64,000 nt of DNA from Parcubacteria group bacterium M10-OD1-1 (GTDB lineage: Bacteria > Patescibacteria > Paceibacteria > Moranbacterales > UBA2206): the NCBI GenBank assembly GCA_003056145.1, contig LSNL01000002.1:44802-108801 (forward strand). The letters run 5' to 3'. The notes beneath the pieces are model-generated. The model was not told the DNA's origin. It ran no database searches and saw only the letters and a program-made list of their open reading frames with translations. The position numbers and the translations under genes were made by a program. Positions 8,962 to 17,792 of this stretch are shown piece after piece (the first letter of the stretch is position 1; each line of letters starts with the position of its first letter).

Positions 8962-10737
8962 TTATTTAGTTAACAAATAAATTTCACCATAGCTGTAATT
9001 TTTTTGATAAGAAGGAAATTTTATTGGTTGTTGGTAGAGATATTTTTTATTGGTTGAAGGAATAATGTTAAAAGAGTTTAGTTTAAAAGAATAAGCTTGA
9101 ATAGGAATTATTTTTTTGATTAAATTATCTTTTTGGTAGAAACCGATTCTTTGATCAGGGATAACAAAATAAACTTTATGAAATTTTTGAAGATTGATTT
9201 TAGCTAAATCGTCAGGGTTAAAAAAGTAAACAGCTTGTTTTCCGAAGATAGAATAAAGTGGTTCATCCATCATTGCCCAGGGATTACCAGTAGCCTCTCT
9301 ATCAACTAGTATTAAATCATTTTTTTGAAAAAGGGTACTGATGTTTTTGATCTGGGGGAGTAAATTTTTATTGGCTGATTTTTTAAGGAAAGGCATAAAA
9401 ACTAGGAGATTAGAAAATATCAATAAAATGCTAAAACTGTAAAAATAGAAGCGTTTTTTTTGAAAAAAAGTAGCTAAAAAAATCATAGAATATAAAATAG
9501 TAACAGGAATAATAGAAAAAACATAACGTCTTAGTATCCAAGGATGGTCCAAAGAAATACTAGGGTTTAGGAGATAAATAAAAGCTGGCAGAAGAATAAA
9601 GAAAGGAATTAGTAGCTGGAATTTTTTATTTTTTAAAAAATAAAAAATTCCAGCTAGACCAATCAATAAATAATTTATTAAAGCATAAAGAGCAAAAACT
9701 CGAAGTAAATAAAAAGTTCCAGCTAGGGGATAAGAAGAATTAACTAAATCGTTTTTGTAAAAATGAAGTGAATTTAAAAAACCCTTTAAGAAGACAATAT
9801 AAAAAGCGGTATTTATTTTCAGACTTAATAAAAAGAAAAATAAAATAGTTCCTAAGGTTAAGAGTATTTTTTTATTAAAAATTAAATTGAAAAAGGCAGG
9901 TGCTTTTTTCAATTGAAAAAATAAAACTAAGAGTAACATAGCTAAAAAAGCTAGAGATTCAATCCTACAAAAAGTTAAAAGTCCAAAAGTTAAAAGAGAA
10001 AGGATTAAATAAAATTTTTCCTGACTTTTGAGAAATAATAAAAATTCCCAGATGCCAAACCAAACTAAAAAGAGAGCCAGATTTTCGCTAAGAGTATATT
10101 TAGCTAGCCAAGAAAAAATAAAAGAAGAGGCGATTACTAGAAAAGTAATCAAAGCTGGCTTTGAAGAAAGATAATTTCTAGCAGTTAAATAAAAGAAAAT
10201 GAAAAAGAGAAAAAGAGTTAAGCTATTAGCAATAATCAGCCCATTAAGACCAAAAAGAGAATAAAAAATAGCTAGCCACGAAGTATAGCCTAAAGGAAAA
10301 TGAGTGATTAGATTGCCAGCTTTATCGTAATTAAAGCCAGGAAAATTAAGTGCTTTACCAGCTCCATAAATCTTGAAAAATTCTTTTTCAGCCGGAAAAT
10401 TAAATTTTAACTGATGATTTTGAGAAAGATTAATAGCGGTATTACTAAGCGAGCCTTGGTCGCGACCAGAAAAAACCGAAGGAGTTGTATAATGAGCTAC
10501 TAAAATAACCAATAAAAAAGAGAATCCAAATACAAAGAAAAAATTTTTCTGGAAAACAAATTTATGGCGGTTAATCTTAGCAATATAGATTAAAATCACA
10601 CCCATAATAATAGCAACGGTGACTATTAAAGAAATATAGAAAAAATTAAAAAAAGTTAAAATTAAAGCTAGCCAACCAAGCCCAACCCAAAAAAAACCAA
10701 GGAAAGAAAGATATTTTATACTGGCACTATTTTTCAT
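8962..10737 (-). CDS. Multi-pass GT39/GT83-like membrane glycosyltransferase
   Basis: About 591 residues with roughly ten to twelve transmembrane helices and the early luminal motif SGRDQGSLSNTAINLS, resembling the acidic loop of polyprenyl-phosphate-sugar transferases (ArnT/PMT group). A second conserved-looking segment is DREATGNPWAMMDEPLY in the C-terminal soluble part. It probably moves a lipid-linked sugar to an exported acceptor. The frame is open further upstream (TTG at 10821, ATG at 10767), but a strong promoter has its -10 at 10766-10771, on top of the ATG at 10767. The ATG at 10737 is therefore the likely true start. Confidence 0.7.
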   Translation of the reverse strand: MKNSASIKYLSFLGFFWVGLGWLALILTFFNFFYISLIVTVAIIMGVILIYIAKINRHKFVFQKNFFFVFGFSFLLVILVAHYTTPSVFSGRDQGSLSNTAINLSQNHQLKFNFPAEKEFFKIYGAGKALNFPGFNYDKAGNLITHFPLGYTSWLAIFYSLFGLNGLIIANSLTLFLFFIFFYLTARNYLSSKPALITFLVIASSFIFSWLAKYTLSENLALFLVWFGIWEFLLFLKSQEKFYLILSLLTFGLLTFCRIESLAFLAMLLLVLFFQLKKAPAFFNLIFNKKILLTLGTILFFFLLSLKINTAFYIVFLKGFLNSLHFYKNDLVNSSYPLAGTFYLLRVFALYALINYLLIGLAGIFYFLKNKKFQLLIPFFILLPAFIYLLNPSISLDHPWILRRYVFSIIPVTILYSMIFLATFFQKKRFYFYSFSILLIFSNLLVFMPFLKKSANKNLLPQIKNISTLFQKNDLILVDREATGNPWAMMDEPLYSIFGKQAVYFFNPDDLAKINLQKFHKVYFVIPDQRIGFYQKDNLIKKIIPIQAYSFKLNSFNIIPSTNKKYLYQQPIKFPSYQKNYSYGEIYLLTK

Positions 10738-10765
10738 AAAATATTTTTTACTAACTAATACGCTC

Positions 10766-10794
10766 ATTATAGCTTTAAAGTGTTTCTTTGCCAA
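10766..10794 (-). promoter_or_regulatory. Strong sigma70 promoter for the minus-strand trio
   Basis: On the minus strand TTGGCA (10794-10789) is followed after exactly 17 bases by a perfect TATAAT (10771-10766). Transcription would begin about 10759, giving a short leader before the ATG at 10737. Confidence 0.75.
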
Positions 10795-10847
10795 TCTTTG
10801 ATTTATGGGGTAAAATTGCAATGTATTTTTATTTCTCTGACTGGAAA

Positions 10848-10877
10848 TTGGTTTTTAGAAAAATAACTAAATAAAAT
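10848..10877 (+). promoter_or_regulatory. Possible promoter for the DUF4012 gene at 10908
   Basis: TTGGTT (10848-10853), an 18-base spacer and TAAAAT (10872-10877), in the divergent region between the two transcription directions. Confidence 0.4.
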
Positions 10878-10907
10878 TCTTAAATAATTAATTAACAGAA
10901 AGTTTTA

Positions 10908-12290
10908 ATGCTTAAAAAATTAACGAAAAAAAGGGTTGTAGTCTTTGTGCTTTTTTTGGCTTTAGCTGGGGTCAGTTTATATCTTTATTCTTTTGCTAAA
11001 TCTAATAAAAAAATAATTGGAATTAAATCTTTGTCGGTTTTGAATAGTATGTCAAGATTTTTACCAATTCCGAATGACGAAAAAGAAGAATTAAAAGTTA
11101 TTAATAAACTAGTTAAAAATTTCACAATTAAAGATAATCAAACTCGGAGTTTTATCGTTTTTTTACAAAATAATATGGAACTCCGTCCAGGCGGAGGTTT
11201 CTTAGGTCAATACGCTATCCTGAAAGTTAGAAATGGGAAGGTAGTTTCTAGTTATTTAGAAGACGCTAATTTATTAGATCAAAGAATTAAAACTAAAGTT
11301 ATCCCTCCGTATCCATTTAGGACAAAAATGCAAATTAGAAAATGGAAATTTAGAGATTCTAATTTTTCGCCTGATTTTCCAACTAATGTCAGGAAAGCAG
11401 AGTATTTCTATCGCTTAGCAGGGAGAGCTAGCAATTTTGATGGAGCAATTGCGGTCAATACGGATGTTTTTAATGATATTCTAGCTCTAACTGGACCTAT
11501 TACGGTGCCCGGATATAATGTAACTTTTAATAGTCAGGACGGAGCTTTAAAACTAGAATCTTATGTAGAGAGATATTACATTGAACATCCAGGGGTTGAT
11601 ACTCAAAATAGGAAGTCTATAATGAAACGAATGACACCAATTATAATTAATAGATTATTCAGTTTGGGCAATATTTCTAAAATAGCCAATTTTGTTCATC
11701 AGGAATTTAAAAAAAGGAATATAATGGTTAATTTTAAAGATCCGCAACTTCAATCAGCTGTAGAAAGTGTTCAATGGGGAGGAAAAGTTAATCAAACTTG
11801 GAAAGAAGACTATTTAATGATGGTAGATGCTAATATGGGAGCCTTAAAAACAGATCATTATATGAAACGAAAAGTTAATTATAATATTGATTTAACTACA
11901 CCAAGGCCAACAGTAACTTTAAATATTATTTATAAAAATACAGCTACTCATGGAGATTGGAGAACTAGTGATTACCATACTTATTTGCGTGTCTATGTGC
12001 CGAAAGGTTCAACTTTAGTGGATAGAAAAATGGTCAGTTATCCAATAACTAGAGAAGCTTTTGGTAAAACTTATTTTGGTTTTATTTGTGATGTTTTAAT
12101 TAATCACGAAACTAATGTGATAATTAAATATGAATTACCAGCAGATTTTCCTAAAGAAAATTATAAATTACTTATTCAAAAACAATCAGGAGTAGGAGGT
12201 ATTCCAGTCACTGTTCACCTTAAGAATAAAGAGGGAGAATTTACTCAACAACAAATATTGAATAATGATTTGAAATTTAAGTTTCAATAA
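10908..12290 (+). CDS. DUF4012 domain protein
   Basis: A 460-residue protein with one N-terminal transmembrane helix (about residues 10-28) and the DUF4012 hallmark NNMELRPGGGFLGQYAILKV, followed by a conserved DANLLDQRIKTKVIPPYPF block and RDSNFSPDFPTNVRKAEYFY. The domain is widespread in CPR and some Gram-positives, and its function is unknown. It is probably extracytoplasmic. A larger paralogue lies at 17792-20290, and the genes between them are glycosyltransferases and a Wzz-like protein, pointing to a role with exported polysaccharide. Confidence 0.85.
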   Translation: MLKKLTKKRVVVFVLFLALAGVSLYLYSFAKSNKKIIGIKSLSVLNSMSRFLPIPNDEKEELKVINKLVKNFTIKDNQTRSFIVFLQNNMELRPGGGFLGQYAILKVRNGKVVSSYLEDANLLDQRIKTKVIPPYPFRTKMQIRKWKFRDSNFSPDFPTNVRKAEYFYRLAGRASNFDGAIAVNTDVFNDILALTGPITVPGYNVTFNSQDGALKLESYVERYYIEHPGVDTQNRKSIMKRMTPIIINRLFSLGNISKIANFVHQEFKKRNIMVNFKDPQLQSAVESVQWGGKVNQTWKEDYLMMVDANMGALKTDHYMKRKVNYNIDLTTPRPTVTLNIIYKNTATHGDWRTSDYHTYLRVYVPKGSTLVDRKMVSYPITREAFGKTYFGFICDVLINHETNVIIKYELPADFPKENYKLLIQKQSGVGGIPVTVHLKNKEGEFTQQQILNNDLKFKFQ

Positions 12291-12335
12291 AGAGAAAAAA
12301 GTTAGTCGGTTAATTTTTTAATAGCTTAGACTAAG

Positions 12336-13526
12336 ATGAAATCATTTCTAATTAAAATTGGTAAAGCTTTTTCAGTTTTAAGAAGAGACGGGATAATGCA
12401 AGGTGGAAAAAGAGTCCTCGGTTATTTGAGTCTATTTTTAAAAACTATCTTTTTGGTTAAGCCGGGGGAAGTATTATTTATAACGGGAGGAGTCGGTGAT
12501 AGCGCTCTTTATCGGACTTATAATCAAGCGGAAGAATTAAATTTGCATAAAATTAAAGCTTCCGTTGCTTTGCAAGATAGTCTAAGCCTAGTTTCTTTAG
12601 CTAAAAAATTTAAAATATTCATTTTTCATCGAACAAACTACACAAAAAAAATAGCTCAATTAATTCAAGAAATAAAAAATCAAAAAAAAGAAATTATTTT
12701 TGAAACTGATGATTTAGTATTTGATGCTCAATATATCCAAGCCACGGACTTATATCAAAATAAAATGAGTAGTTTGGAAAAAATGCAATACCAAACGGGA
12801 GTAGGAGAAGAAATTCTTAAAGATGACTATGTAAAAACTTGCCTTACTTCATCTACTTATTTGGCAAAAATTTTAGCTACTTATCAAAAAAAAGTATTTA
12901 TCACAAAAAACAAAATTTCTAACTCAGAGCTAGAAATTATTGAAAATATTTTAAAGCAAAAAAGGAAATCTGACGATGATTATGTGAAAGTTGGTTATTT
13001 CAGTGGAACAAATAGTCATAACAAGGATTTCGCTACTATCGTGGAGGTCCTAATTGATATCTTAGAAAAATATTCCCAAGTGCAACTTATTTTAGCTGGA
13101 CCTTTAGATATTGATAGCCGATTAGATAAATATAAAAAAAGAATTATCCAATTACCTTTTGCCAACAGAAAAAAATATTGGCTTAATGTCTTTCAATCTG
13201 ATATTATTTTAGCTCCCCTGCAAGTCAATAATCCTTTTTGCGATTCTAAGTCAGAGTTAAAATTTTTTGAAGCAGGAATTTTGAAAATTCCAGTGGTAGC
13301 TGTCAGAAATCAAACTTTTTCTGAAGCTATTATGGAAGGGGTAGATGGTTTTTTGGCTAGTAGTCCAGAAGAATGGAAAAATAAAATTAGTCGTTTAGTG
13401 GAAGACAAGGAATTGAGAAAATCAATTGGGGAAAAGGCTTATCAGAAAGTATTGCAAAATTATACAAACAGAAATAGTCATAACGAAAAATATTACAATT
13501 ATCTCAGGGAGATTTTAGACAATTAA
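12336..13526 (+). CDS. Glycosyltransferase, GT-B (group 1) type
   Basis: A 396-residue protein. Residues ~60-130 form an N-terminal Rossmann-like part (GGVGDSALYRTYNQAEEL, HRTNYTKKIAQLI, IIFETDDLVFD). The C-terminal half has VKVGYFSGTNSHNKDFATI, VQLILAGPL, IILAPLQVNNPF and KFFEAGILKIPVVA, where the GT4 ExxE acid pair is reduced to a single Glu. It is likely a divergent GT4-like transferase; donor and acceptor are unknown. Confidence 0.75.
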   Translation: MKSFLIKIGKAFSVLRRDGIMQGGKRVLGYLSLFLKTIFLVKPGEVLFITGGVGDSALYRTYNQAEELNLHKIKASVALQDSLSLVSLAKKFKIFIFHRTNYTKKIAQLIQEIKNQKKEIIFETDDLVFDAQYIQATDLYQNKMSSLEKMQYQTGVGEEILKDDYVKTCLTSSTYLAKILATYQKKVFITKNKISNSELEIIENILKQKRKSDDDYVKVGYFSGTNSHNKDFATIVEVLIDILEKYSQVQLILAGPLDIDSRLDKYKKRIIQLPFANRKKYWLNVFQSDIILAPLQVNNPFCDSKSELKFFEAGILKIPVVAVRNQTFSEAIMEGVDGFLASSPEEWKNKISRLVEDKELRKSIGEKAYQKVLQNYTNRNSHNEKYYNYLREILDN

Positions 13527-13609
13527 ATTTAAGAGTAAGCTTTAGTTTTAGCTAAGAGAAAAAATTAGTTAAAATAATTTAATTAGTAATTAAAAATTAT
13601 TAAATTAGT

Positions 13610-14710
13610 ATGAAAATAGCTTTGGTACATGATTATTTGGTTCAATATGGAGGAGCAGAGAGAGTGCTGGAATGTTTCACGGAACTTTTTCCTGAGGCTA
13701 CTATTTATACTTTAGTCTATAGCCAAAAGTTGATGAGAGGGAAATTTTCTGAAAAAAGAATTAAGACTTCTTTTGTTCAAAAAATACCTTTGGCTAAAAA
13801 AAAGCATAGAATTTTTCCTCTTTTTATGACTATTGGAATAGAACAATTTGATTTTTCTGATTACGATGTGGTTTTATCTGATTCTTCTAGTTATGCCAAG
13901 GGGATTATTACTAATCCGAGCACATTACATATTTGTTATATGCATACACCGATGAGATACGCTTGGGATGATTGTCAGAAATATGTTAATGATTTTTATT
14001 TCCCGAATATTATTAAAAAAATGATTCCCTTTGTAATGAATTATATTAGGTTATGGGATAAAGTCAGTGCTGATCGTCCAGATAAAATTATTGCTAATTC
14101 TAGGTTTGTCGCTAAAAGGATAAAAAAATATTATCGGCGAGAGGCGACAATTATTCATCCGCCAGTTAACATTGATAATTTTCAGATTATTAAAAAACAG
14201 GAACCTTATTTTTTAATGGTAGGTCGGTTAATCGCATATAAAAGATTTGATATCAGTATTAAAGCTTTTAACCAATTAGGCTTAAAATTAAAAGTTATTG
14301 GTCGAGGACCAGAATTAAAAAGATTAAAAAAAATGGCTGGATCTAATATTGAGTTTTTAGGACGAGTGCCAGATGATAAATTAGCTGACTATTATGCTCG
14401 TTGCCAAGCTTTTATTTTTCCTCAAGAAGAAGATTTTGGAATTGTAGCTATTGAGGCAATGGCTTCAGGCAGACCTTTAATTGCTTATCGGGGAGGAGAT
14501 ATAGTTGAACATATGGAAGAAGGCAAGATGGGGATTTACTTTGATAATCAAGAAGTTTCAGATATAGTTGAAGCGGTAAAAAAATTTCAGCAACAAAACT
14601 TTAATCCTGAATATATCAAGAAACAAACTTTGAAATTTGACAAAAGAGAGTTTAAGGCTAAAATAAAGGAATATATAGAGACAGAGTTTCAGCAAAAAGG
14701 AAAAGGTTGA
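13610..14710 (+). CDS. GT4 glycosyltransferase, WbaZ-like
   Basis: A 366-residue protein with the N-terminal VHDYLVQYGGAERVLE motif, HTPMRYAWDD and PPVNIDNFQ, then FLMVGRLIAYKRFDISIKAF and the signature PQEEDFGIVAIEAMASGRP. This layout is typical of WbaZ-type mannosyltransferases of O-antigen or capsule assembly. The sugar specificity is inferred only from family resemblance. It ends with TGA 30 bases before the Wzz-like gene. Confidence 0.85.
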   Translation: MKIALVHDYLVQYGGAERVLECFTELFPEATIYTLVYSQKLMRGKFSEKRIKTSFVQKIPLAKKKHRIFPLFMTIGIEQFDFSDYDVVLSDSSSYAKGIITNPSTLHICYMHTPMRYAWDDCQKYVNDFYFPNIIKKMIPFVMNYIRLWDKVSADRPDKIIANSRFVAKRIKKYYRREATIIHPPVNIDNFQIIKKQEPYFLMVGRLIAYKRFDISIKAFNQLGLKLKVIGRGPELKRLKKMAGSNIEFLGRVPDDKLADYYARCQAFIFPQEEDFGIVAIEAMASGRPLIAYRGGDIVEHMEEGKMGIYFDNQEVSDIVEAVKKFQQQNFNPEYIKKQTLKFDKREFKAKIKEYIETEFQQKGKG

Positions 14711-14740
14711 TGATTTAAATTTTTCAAGAGTTAGAAGATT

Positions 14741-15346
14741 ATGGAATTAAAAGAGTATATAGCGATTATTAGAAAACAAAAATATTTATTCGGGCTAATA
14801 ACTTTGATGGTAATTTTGGGAACTTTTCTTTTTTTCTTTTGGCAACCAGTTTCTTATGATACTTCTTTAACTCTAAATGTGACAAGAATTGGAGAACAAA
14901 CAACTAAGGATTTTCGCTATGATGATTTTTATCGTTTACAAGCTGATGAAAAATTCGCTGAAACTATTGTTCAATGGCTTCAGAGTCCACGGATAATAGC
15001 TAATATTTATACTAAAGCTGGGATTAAATATCAAAATATTAGCTTGCCAACTTTAAGAAAAAGGTTCCTAGCTGAAAAAAAATCTTCACAGGTAGTAACG
15101 GTCAATTTTTCAAGCTCTTCTTTTAAGAGAGCTAAAAGTATTTCCAAAGGCATTGAGCAAGAACTTAATCAAAAAACTCAAGCTTTAAACAAATATCAGA
15201 AAGAAAAGTCTTGGTTTACCGTAATGACCGATAAGCCAATTATTGTAAAACACAAATATAATTATAAAATTATTTTTCTAGCTTCATTTTTAATGGGAAT
15301 TTTCCTATCTTTTTGGGGAGTTTTAGTAAAACATTATTGGAGTTAA
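14741..15346 (+). CDS. Wzz/chain-length-determinant-like membrane protein
   Basis: A 201-residue protein starting MELKEYIAIIRKQKY, the typical entry of polysaccharide co-polymerases, with two transmembrane helices near residues 16-33 and 176-196 and a periplasm-facing middle. There is no attached tyrosine kinase. It likely affects the length or export of the polysaccharide made by the neighbouring transferases. Confidence 0.75.
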   Translation: MELKEYIAIIRKQKYLFGLITLMVILGTFLFFFWQPVSYDTSLTLNVTRIGEQTTKDFRYDDFYRLQADEKFAETIVQWLQSPRIIANIYTKAGIKYQNISLPTLRKRFLAEKKSSQVVTVNFSSSSFKRAKSISKGIEQELNQKTQALNKYQKEKSWFTVMTDKPIIVKHKYNYKIIFLASFLMGIFLSFWGVLVKHYWS

Positions 15347-15371
15347 AATAATTTTTAGCGATATTAAAGAT

Positions 15372-16544
15372 ATGAAAATAGCCGTAGATGTTAGATGTCT
15401 AGCCGATGGCAGAAGAACAGGAGTTGAAGAATATGTCCTCAACTTACTTTCTAACTTATTTCAATTGGACAAAAAAAATCAGTATGTCCTTTTTTTAAAT
15501 TCGTGGAGAGAAGTTAACTCAGACTTCGCTTGGATTGAAAAATATCCTAATGTCTCTTTGAAAAAATTCCATTGGTCAAATAAAATTTTGAATTTATTTT
15601 TTTGGTATTTTCATTGGCCAAAAATTGATCAGTTAGTTGGAGGGGCTGAAATAGTTTTTTTGCCTAATATTATTTTTGCAAGCGTTAGTTCAAAAACTAA
15701 ATTAGTGGCTACAATACATGATCTTTCTTTTGAATATTATCCAGAATATTTTTCTTTAAAAAGAAGGTGGTGGCATATTTTTGTTAATCCTAGAAAAATT
15801 TGTCAAAGAGCGGATAAAATTATTGCTGTTTCTAATTCTACTAAGGATGATTTATTGAATTTATATAGAGTACCTTCTTCTAAAATAGAGGTTATTTATA
15901 ACGCGGGAGATAAAAAATTTAGAGTAATCAACCGCAATAATGAAAAATTAATTCAGACGAAAGAAAAATATTCTTTACCGTATAAATTTATTTTATATCT
16001 AGGAACAGTAGAGCCAAGGAAAAATATCGTTGGTATTATTAAGGCTTATAATCAATTTCAAAGCTGGGCCCAGAAAACTGAGAATGAAGAATTACAAAAA
16101 ATAAGATTAGTAATTGCTGGAGCTAAGGGCTGGTTAGATGAAGAAATCTATAAGGAGATTGAAAAATCAAAATTTTCAACTAAAATAAAGATTATTGATT
16201 TTATTCCAGATGAAAATAAAGAATATGTTTATAATCTGGCTTCTTTATTTATTTATCCTTCTTTTTTTGAGGGATTTGGTTTTCCTCCTTTAGAGGCTAT
16301 GCAATGTGGTTTACCGGTAATTGTTTCTAATAATTCATCTTTGCCTGAGATAGTAGGAAAGGCGGGTATTCTAATAGAAGCTAGCAAGCCAGATGAGATT
16401 TATAGAGCGTTTAAAGAATTCTTTCTTAATCAAAAACTACAAGAAAAACTTAAAGAAGAGGGACTCAGGCAAGCTAAAAAATTTCAGTGGTCAGAAACAG
16501 CTAAAAAAACTTTAGCTATTTTTCAGCAATTAAAAAATAAGTAG
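15372..16544 (+). CDS. GT4-family glycosyltransferase
   Basis: A 390-residue GT-B enzyme: VDVRCLADGRRTGVEEYVLNLL at the N terminus, ATIHDLSFEYYPEYF, LGTVEPRKNIVGIIKAY and the signature SFFEGFGFPPLEAMQCGLP. It resembles the transferases at 6105 and 16665; all three probably derive from one duplicated lineage and act on the same glycan. Confidence 0.88.
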   Translation: MKIAVDVRCLADGRRTGVEEYVLNLLSNLFQLDKKNQYVLFLNSWREVNSDFAWIEKYPNVSLKKFHWSNKILNLFFWYFHWPKIDQLVGGAEIVFLPNIIFASVSSKTKLVATIHDLSFEYYPEYFSLKRRWWHIFVNPRKICQRADKIIAVSNSTKDDLLNLYRVPSSKIEVIYNAGDKKFRVINRNNEKLIQTKEKYSLPYKFILYLGTVEPRKNIVGIIKAYNQFQSWAQKTENEELQKIRLVIAGAKGWLDEEIYKEIEKSKFSTKIKIIDFIPDENKEYVYNLASLFIYPSFFEGFGFPPLEAMQCGLPVIVSNNSSLPEIVGKAGILIEASKPDEIYRAFKEFFLNQKLQEKLKEEGLRQAKKFQWSETAKKTLAIFQQLKNK

Positions 16545-16648
16545 TTAGCTAAGTGCTAAACTTTATTTATTTTGAAAGAGAGGTAGTTTTATTATTCTGT
16601 GCCGCTAATTTTCTAGTTGACGAAGCAGTTTTTTATTTGCCAAAAAAA

Positions 16649-16657
16649 TGGTATAAT
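16649..16657 (+). promoter_or_regulatory. Extended -10 promoter giving a near-leaderless transcript
   Basis: TGGTATAAT is a perfect extended -10 (TG, one base, TATAAT). It ends only seven bases before the ATG at 16665, so transcription would start at or next to the start codon. Confidence 0.5.
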
Positions 16658-16664
16658 AAAAAGC

Positions 16665-17792
16665 ATGAGAATAGGAATAGATGCTCGTTTTTATGGTCCA
16701 ATCGGCAAGGGCTTAGGGCGTTATACAGAAAAATTAATAGAAAATTTAGAAAAGATTGATCAGGAAAATCAATATTTTATTTTTCTAAAAAAAGAAAATA
16801 TTGACGAATATCAACCAAAAAATAAGAATTTTCAAAAAGTTTTAGCTGACTACCGATGGTATACTTTAGCGGAGCAAATTAAGTTTCCATACTTGATAAA
16901 AAAATACAAAATTGAGTTAATGCATTTTCCTCATTTTAATGTACCAATTTTTTATTGGGGAAAGTTCGTAGTAACTATTCACGATTTAATTTTATTGCAC
17001 TTTCCAACTATTAGAAGTTCTACTTTGTCGCCCATTGTATATTGGTTTAAATTTTTAGCGTACAAGATAGTTATTAGCTCGGCTATTCGGAGATCTAATA
17101 GGGTAATTACTGTTTCTCAGTTTACTAAAAATGATTTATTGGAAAAATATAAAAAAATTCCTAAAGAAAAAGTTTTAGTAACTTATGAAGCTTGTGACGA
17201 GTATCGATTATTTAATCCTCAGGAAAAGGATACTATTCTAAAACGTTATCAGATTAAGGTTCCTTATTTACTTTATGTTGGAAATGCTTATCCTCATAAA
17301 AATCCAGAAAGGTTAGTGATGGCTTTTAAAGAAATAACTCAAATTTTACCTGATTTAAAGTTAGTTTTCGTTGGTTCTAAAGATTATTTTTATCAACGAT
17401 TAGAAGACTTGGTTGTAACCGAAAAAATAAAAAATATTATTTTTGCTGGTTTTGTGCCAGATTATGATTTGGATCCTATCTTTCAAAAAGCTATTGCTTA
17501 CTTGCGTCCTTCGCTTTATGAGGGTTTTGAATTACCGCCTCTAGAAGCAATGGCAAGAGGACTTCCAGTCATTTGTTCCAGGCATACTTGTGCTCAAGAA
17601 ATTTTAGAAGATAGTGTTCATTATTTTAATGGAGAGGATATTAGTGATATAATAAGGGCAATAAAAGATATCGTGGAAAAAGAAGATTTAAGGAAGAAAT
17701 TAATAGCTAAAGGTTACCAACAAGTAAAAAAATATAATTGGCAAACGATGGCAAAAAAAACTTTAAAATTATATAAAAGTATAAAAAATTGA
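16665..17792 (+). CDS. GT4-family glycosyltransferase
   Basis: The protein proper begins MRIGIDARFYGPIGKGLGRYT. An in-frame ATG at 16617 exists but adds an uncharacteristic N terminus lying across the extended -10 element, so 16665 is preferred. VTIHDLILLHFP, YVGNAYPHKNPERLVMAF and SLYEGFELPPLEAMARGLP mark a GT4 enzyme of about 375 residues. Its stop overlaps the start of the next gene in the arrangement TGATG, indicating translational coupling to the DUF4012 protein. Confidence 0.87.
   Translation: MRIGIDARFYGPIGKGLGRYTEKLIENLEKIDQENQYFIFLKKENIDEYQPKNKNFQKVLADYRWYTLAEQIKFPYLIKKYKIELMHFPHFNVPIFYWGKFVVTIHDLILLHFPTIRSSTLSPIVYWFKFLAYKIVISSAIRRSNRVITVSQFTKNDLLEKYKKIPKEKVLVTYEACDEYRLFNPQEKDTILKRYQIKVPYLLYVGNAYPHKNPERLVMAFKEITQILPDLKLVFVGSKDYFYQRLEDLVVTEKIKNIIFAGFVPDYDLDPIFQKAIAYLRPSLYEGFELPPLEAMARGLPVICSRHTCAQEILEDSVHYFNGEDISDIIRAIKDIVEKEDLRKKLIAKGYQQVKKYNWQTMAKKTLKLYKSIKN

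Noticed and set aside
16553..16759. 68-codon ORF before the third GT4 gene
   Set aside because: Overlaps the GT4 start in another frame and contains its promoter; not protein-like.
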